Assembly: GCF_000875975.1 (NCBI RefSeq)
Contig: NZ_BAWW01000028.1
Location: 62,001 to 126,000 of the forward strand
Direction: 5' to 3'
DNA: 64,000 nucleotides
Origin: Parachlamydia acanthamoebae
GTDB lineage: Bacteria > Chlamydiota > Chlamydiia > Chlamydiales > Parachlamydiaceae
The notes beneath the pieces are model-generated. The model was given only the letters and a program-made list of their open reading frames with translations. It made no database searches and had not been told where the DNA came from. Positions 60,772 through 64,000 of this stretch are shown here, in pieces. The translations under genes and the position numbers were made by a program. Position 1 is the stretch's first letter; every line of letters begins with the position of its first letter.

Positions 60772-62055
60772 ATGCTTAAACTTACTTATTATTTGATTAT
60801 CTCTTTATTATTTTTCTCAAATTCCCTTTTTTCAAATACGCTTGATGTTTTTGTGGAAGCGGAAGCTGCAATCTTAATGAATGCAGAAACGGGAAAAATT
60901 CTTTATGAAAAAAATATTCACACCTCTTATTTCCCTGCAAGTATTACAAAAATTGCAACAGCCGCTTTTGTTCTTAAATTTTTTTCAGACAAATTAGACG
61001 TTATTGTCACTGCGGAGCAAGATTCCATTGGATGGGTGACTGAAGAAGCGAAAAGGAAATCGAACTATACCTTGCCAGCTTATTGGTTAGTTCCCGGGGG
61101 AACCCATATGGGAATCATGAAAGGCGAGCAACTTTCTTTAGAGGATCTGCTTCACGGTCTCATGTTGGTTTCTGCTAACGATTCCGCGAATGTTATCGCG
61201 CAATACGTGGGAGGGACGGTTCCTGATTTTGTGGATCAGCTCAATGCCTATGCGAAACAAGCAGGATGTCAGCACACGACTTTTCATAATCCGCATGGCT
61301 TGCACCACCCCGAACATAAAACAACGGCATATGATATGGCGCTTTTAGCAAAAGAAGCGCTCAGCATTCCTGCATTTTGTAAAATGTTCGGAACGGTTAA
61401 ATACACAAGGCCTAAAACAAATAAGCAAGAATCTTCTGTCTTAGTTCAAAATCATCCTTTGCTTAAGCAGGGTAAATTTTATTATGCTAAAGCTCTTGGT
61501 GCTAAAACAGGTTACACCAATCTCGCCGCGCATAATTTAGTTGTGGCTGCTAGAGATAAAGGTCGAACTTTAATTGCGGTCCTACTAAAAACAAAAGAGA
61601 GGGACCAGCTTTTTAAAGATGCCATTAAATTATTTGAGGCAGCTTTTCAACAACCAAAAGTGGAACGGTTGCTTTTAAGGCAAGGCATTCAAAAATTTAC
61701 ACAAAAACCTAATTGGGCTTCTCAACCCTTAAAAGCCTATTTGGATGAGGATGTCAAGATCTCCTACTTTTCCGCCGAAGAACCTCAAGTCCAGTGTGCG
61801 GTTGAATGGTTGAATTTGGAACCTCCCATTCAAAAAGGACAAACGATTGGGCAAGTTTGCTTGACAGATCGGGAAGGAGCCTTTAAAAAATATGTGCCCG
61901 TAAAAGCCTATGAGGAGCTCTCGGCGAGCTGGTCGTTCTGGATAAAACAATCATTTGGTGAATTATTATTTTGGCACAAAGCCACAAAAATTTTTGCCAT
62001 TGTGTGCATATTGCTATTTTTTGGAGGACTCGTATTTCAATTTAGAAGACGTTAG
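60772..62055 (+). CDS. dacF: D-alanyl-D-alanine carboxypeptidase (DacF/PBP5 type)
   Basis: A penicillin-binding protein that trims D-Ala from peptidoglycan stem peptides in the periplasm. A signal peptide (about 1-22) precedes the peptidase S11 domain. The active-site motifs are SITK (about 60-63), SAN (about 134-136, in LVSANDSANVIA) and KTG (about 246-248, in LGAKTGYTNLA). A C-terminal beta domain (about 290-400) and a membrane helix ending in FRRR (about 405-427) anchor it. Chlamydiae make a restricted peptidoglycan ring, so this enzyme fits. AAGGATG precedes the ATG region, and the next gene follows in 11 bases. Confidence 0.95.
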   Translation: MLKLTYYLIISLLFFSNSLFSNTLDVFVEAEAAILMNAETGKILYEKNIHTSYFPASITKIATAAFVLKFFSDKLDVIVTAEQDSIGWVTEEAKRKSNYTLPAYWLVPGGTHMGIMKGEQLSLEDLLHGLMLVSANDSANVIAQYVGGTVPDFVDQLNAYAKQAGCQHTTFHNPHGLHHPEHKTTAYDMALLAKEALSIPAFCKMFGTVKYTRPKTNKQESSVLVQNHPLLKQGKFYYAKALGAKTGYTNLAAHNLVVAARDKGRTLIAVLLKTKERDQLFKDAIKLFEAAFQQPKVERLLLRQGIQKFTQKPNWASQPLKAYLDEDVKISYFSAEEPQVQCAVEWLNLEPPIQKGQTIGQVCLTDREGAFKKYVPVKAYEELSASWSFWIKQSFGELLFWHKATKIFAIVCILLFFGGLVFQFRRR

Positions 62056-62066
62056 GAGAAGATCGT

Positions 62067-63092
62067 ATGGAATATAGGCAATTAGGATATTCAGGTTTTA
62101 AGGTGCCCGTTTTGAGTTTTGGAACCGCTACTTTTGGCGGAGGAACCGAATTCTTTAAAGCATGGGGAGAGACTGATGTAAAGGAAGCCTCTCGTTTAGT
62201 TGATGTTTGCTTAGAAAGCGGAGTCAATATGTTTGATAGCGCGGACATTTATTCAAATGGCCTATCTGAAGAGGTTCTTGGGCAGGCCATTAAAGGGCGG
62301 CGAGATAAAATTCTGATTTCAACCAAAGCGACATTTCGGTTTGGTTCGGATCCAAACGATGTGGGATCCTCCCGCTATCATTTAATCAATGCGTGTGAAA
62401 ACAGTCTGAAACGTCTCGGAACTGATTACATCGATCTTTATCAAATGCATGGATTTGATGCCATGACACCTGTCGAAGAAACCTTAAGTGCATTAGATAA
62501 TCTCATTAAAAGTGGAAAGATTCGCTACATTGGATGCTCCAATTTTTCAGGATGGCATCTTATGAAGTCATTGGCCGTTTCAGAAAAATATGGATGGGCG
62601 CGTTATGTAGCTTATCAAGGGTATTATTCTCTAATCGGACGAGACTATGAATGGGAATTGATGCCTTTAAACTTAGATCAGAAGGTTGGCTTAACGGTCT
62701 GGAGTCCTTTAGGTTGGGGGCGATTGACAGGTAAAGTTCGTCGGGGGCAGCCCTTGCCTGCTCATAGCCGGTTGCCAGCCACTGGCGATATGGGGCCTCC
62801 AGTTGAAAATGAGTACCTCTATCATGTGGTGGACGTTCTCGATGAGATCGCGAAGGAGACGGGTAAAACAATTCCTCAGGTGGCTTTAAATTGGCTTTTA
62901 CAGAGACCAACAGTAGTCAACATTATTATTGGTGCTCGCAATGAACAGCAGTTAAAAGATAATCTTGGTGCTGTGGGCTGGAATTTAACTCCTGAGCAGG
63001 TAAAAAAATTAGATGTGGCAAGTGCGCGGACTCCGATCTATCCTTATTGGCATCAAAAAGGTTTTGAGGAAAGAAATCCATCACCTGTTTAA
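62067..63092 (+). CDS. Aldo/keto reductase
   Basis: A NADPH-dependent oxidoreductase of the AKR superfamily with a TIM-barrel fold. The 341 residues begin MEYRQLGYSGFKVPVLSFGT. Catalytic Asp and Tyr lie in MFDSADIYSNGLSEEVLG (about 53-70), Lys in ILISTKATFR (about 82-91), and the fourth site residue, His, in DLYQMHGFD (about 124-132). The motifs IRYIGCSNFSGWHL and VNIIIGARNEQQLKDNLGA near the end bind cofactor. AGGAGA just upstream gives a good ribosome-binding site and links it to dacF in one transcript. Substrate unknown; L-glyceraldehyde or methylglyoxal reductases of the YghZ/YajO type are the closest in style. Confidence 0.9.
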   Translation: MEYRQLGYSGFKVPVLSFGTATFGGGTEFFKAWGETDVKEASRLVDVCLESGVNMFDSADIYSNGLSEEVLGQAIKGRRDKILISTKATFRFGSDPNDVGSSRYHLINACENSLKRLGTDYIDLYQMHGFDAMTPVEETLSALDNLIKSGKIRYIGCSNFSGWHLMKSLAVSEKYGWARYVAYQGYYSLIGRDYEWELMPLNLDQKVGLTVWSPLGWGRLTGKVRRGQPLPAHSRLPATGDMGPPVENEYLYHVVDVLDEIAKETGKTIPQVALNWLLQRPTVVNIIIGARNEQQLKDNLGAVGWNLTPEQVKKLDVASARTPIYPYWHQKGFEERNPSPV

Positions 63093-63135
63093 TTAATTTA
63101 TAAAAATTGGAGATTGTAAATTAATTGACTGAAAA

Positions 63136-63185
63136 GCATAGTTAAAATAAAATCGTTTCTTAAATTATTTTATTTTTAACTATGC
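63136..63185 (+). repeat. Inverted repeat that spans the start codon of the last gene
   Basis: GCATAGTTAAAATAAAAT at 63136-63153 pairs with its complement at 63167-63185, with one extra base in the right arm and a 13-base AT-rich loop. The right arm contains the ATG at 63182. It can act as a terminator for the aldo/keto reductase gene, or hide the start codon, or both. Confidence 0.6.
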
Positions 63186-64000
63186 ATATTGATTCATTAT
63201 TTGCTACATTGCCCCATTTGGAATCACAAAATGAAACTAGTTCTAATTGTGATAAACCACGTGCTAATCTAAAAAAGAAAATTATCGCTTTTTCGAAAAT
63301 TCCTTTTTTAAAAATTGCCGCTTTTTTTCAGCAAGTACACAATACTCAGATTCCTCTTAAGCTTCAGTATTTGGAATATATTGTGACCATGGCAAGTGGA
63401 GTTTTTTCCTCTTTTACCAAATTAAGTGGAATGACTAATGGATTATTAAATTTAGTAAAAAATGTGAGTCAAGCCGTTCTGGGTTTTTTGTTAAAATCCA
63501 AATTTGTTTACCAAGTTCTTAATGCGATCAAGTTGCTACCTATTATTGCCATTCCTTTTGCAATTTATGATATCCTTGTGAATTTCATCCAAAGTATCAA
63601 AAGACCGATTAGTGAAAAAATAGATGCTCTTCTTCAAATCGTTGCCGATGTCGGTATTATTGGGGAGTGCATAGCTACATTTGCGCATGGCTTAGAAAGA
63701 GTTGGGGCGGTTTCGTTGCACGCTATTCGATGGACAACACCCCTATTTGCGGTGAGTTTGGCCCTTTCGGTGGCAACAGCCATTGCTTATGCAAAAGGCC
63801 TTGTGGAGAGTGCTTGGACTCTACGCCAGCTTTCCAAAAAAGTTCAGTCGACCTCAGACAAAAAGCAAATCGAAGATTTTCGACCGCTCTTTGAGTATTT
63901 GGAAAATAAAAATAATCGGTTTTTAAGAAAACAGTTTAGGATAGATCCTGCGCAACTCAGGGACAAGTTAGCGACGGCCTGGAAAAATGCGCAAGAAGTA
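63182..64000 (+). CDS. Membrane-associated hypothetical protein, cut by window end
   Basis: An open frame of 273 codons runs from the ATG at 63182 to the window end without a stop. The N-terminal 45 residues are polar, then basic (MHIDSLFATLPHLESQNETS, KPRANLKKKIIAF). Hydrophobic segments include LLPIIAIPFAIYDILVNFI (about 119-137) and TPLFAVSLALSVATAIAYA (about 186-204). A charged helical region follows (LRQLSKKVQSTSDKKQIED). No family is recognised. Paired hydrophobic segments without a signal peptide are seen in chlamydial inclusion-membrane proteins, so that is one possibility. The gene follows the inverted repeat closely and has a weak ribosome-binding site. Confidence 0.6.
   Translation, partial: MHIDSLFATLPHLESQNETSSNCDKPRANLKKKIIAFSKIPFLKIAAFFQQVHNTQIPLKLQYLEYIVTMASGVFSSFTKLSGMTNGLLNLVKNVSQAVLGFLLKSKFVYQVLNAIKLLPIIAIPFAIYDILVNFIQSIKRPISEKIDALLQIVADVGIIGECIATFAHGLERVGAVSLHAIRWTTPLFAVSLALSVATAIAYAKGLVESAWTLRQLSKKVQSTSDKKQIEDFRPLFEYLENKNNRFLRKQFRIDPAQLRDKLATAWKNAQEV

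Noticed and set aside
63667-63894. 75-codon ORF near the window end
   Set aside because: It is out of frame with the longer 273-codon membrane protein that runs from 63182 through the window end without a stop.
1-64000. tRNA, rRNA, CRISPR, prophage or intact insertion sequences
   Set aside because: Intergenic gaps were read on both strands; no cloverleaf with CCA-type ends, no regularly spaced repeats, and no transposase or integrase frame was seen.

Overview
The window looks like a chromosome segment of an environmental (amoeba-associated) chlamydia, most likely a Parachlamydiaceae member such as Protochlamydia or Parachlamydia. The reasons are: AT-rich coding; a membrane-anchored OppA with OppB and OppC; sodium-pumping NADH dehydrogenase genes in the order nqrB-C-D-E; the long plant-like form of IspG; a UhpC-type hexose-phosphate carrier; and the block uhpC, dnaE, BamD-like, LptE-like, rsbW, CT550-like, dacF, which follows the order I recall for Chlamydia trachomatis CT544-CT551. 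Species and locus-tag statements come from memory and were not searched. I found no tRNA or rRNA gene, CRISPR array, prophage or intact insertion sequence.

Layout. 1-9 kb: end of cmk, an amino-acid-binding protein, hemH, dnaA, and an oppABC operon on the minus strand. 9-15.5 kb: an accessory island with an ankyrin-type protein, a decayed DUF1016/YhcG-like remnant, a four-gene minus-strand operon (70-aa peptide, tetrapyrrole-methylase-fold methyltransferase, compact ABC exporter, short radical SAM protein) and a TauE/SafE-type membrane gene pair. 15.6-22 kb: glycogen phosphorylase facing nqrB-E. 22-34 kb: a giant AsmA/TamB-like protein, a large lipase-like protein, a membrane kinase-like protein, comF, small lineage-specific genes, and a glycosyltransferase split by a 9-A tract. 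34-42 kb: prpB-prpC-prpD (methylcitrate cycle) divergent from a four-gene beta-oxidation operon. 42-51.5 kb: a secreted zinc-finger protein, serS, an M18 aminopeptidase, a large hypothetical protein, ispG, a 49-aa membrane protein and an FHA-domain membrane protein. 51.5-64 kb: uhpC, a decayed gene, dnaE, an envelope-assembly gene set, rsbW, dacF, an aldo/keto reductase and a membrane protein cut off by the window end.

How the genes work together. The metabolic genes fit an intracellular bacterium that imports phosphorylated sugars (uhpC), mobilises glycogen (glgP), pumps sodium during respiration (nqr), takes up peptides (opp), and can oxidise fatty acids including odd-chain products (beta-oxidation plus methylcitrate genes). 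Several proteins (lipase-like, kinase-like, ankyrin, RanBP2-type zinc finger) have eukaryote-like or host-directed features.

The most notable candidate for an undescribed system is the operon at 11351-14412. It looks like a ribosomally synthesised, post-translationally modified peptide (RiPP) pathway. Its methyltransferase resembles split borosin alpha-N-methyltransferases, and it is accompanied by a small peptide gene with a strong ribosome-binding site, a radical SAM enzyme and an exporter with an unusually short ATPase domain.
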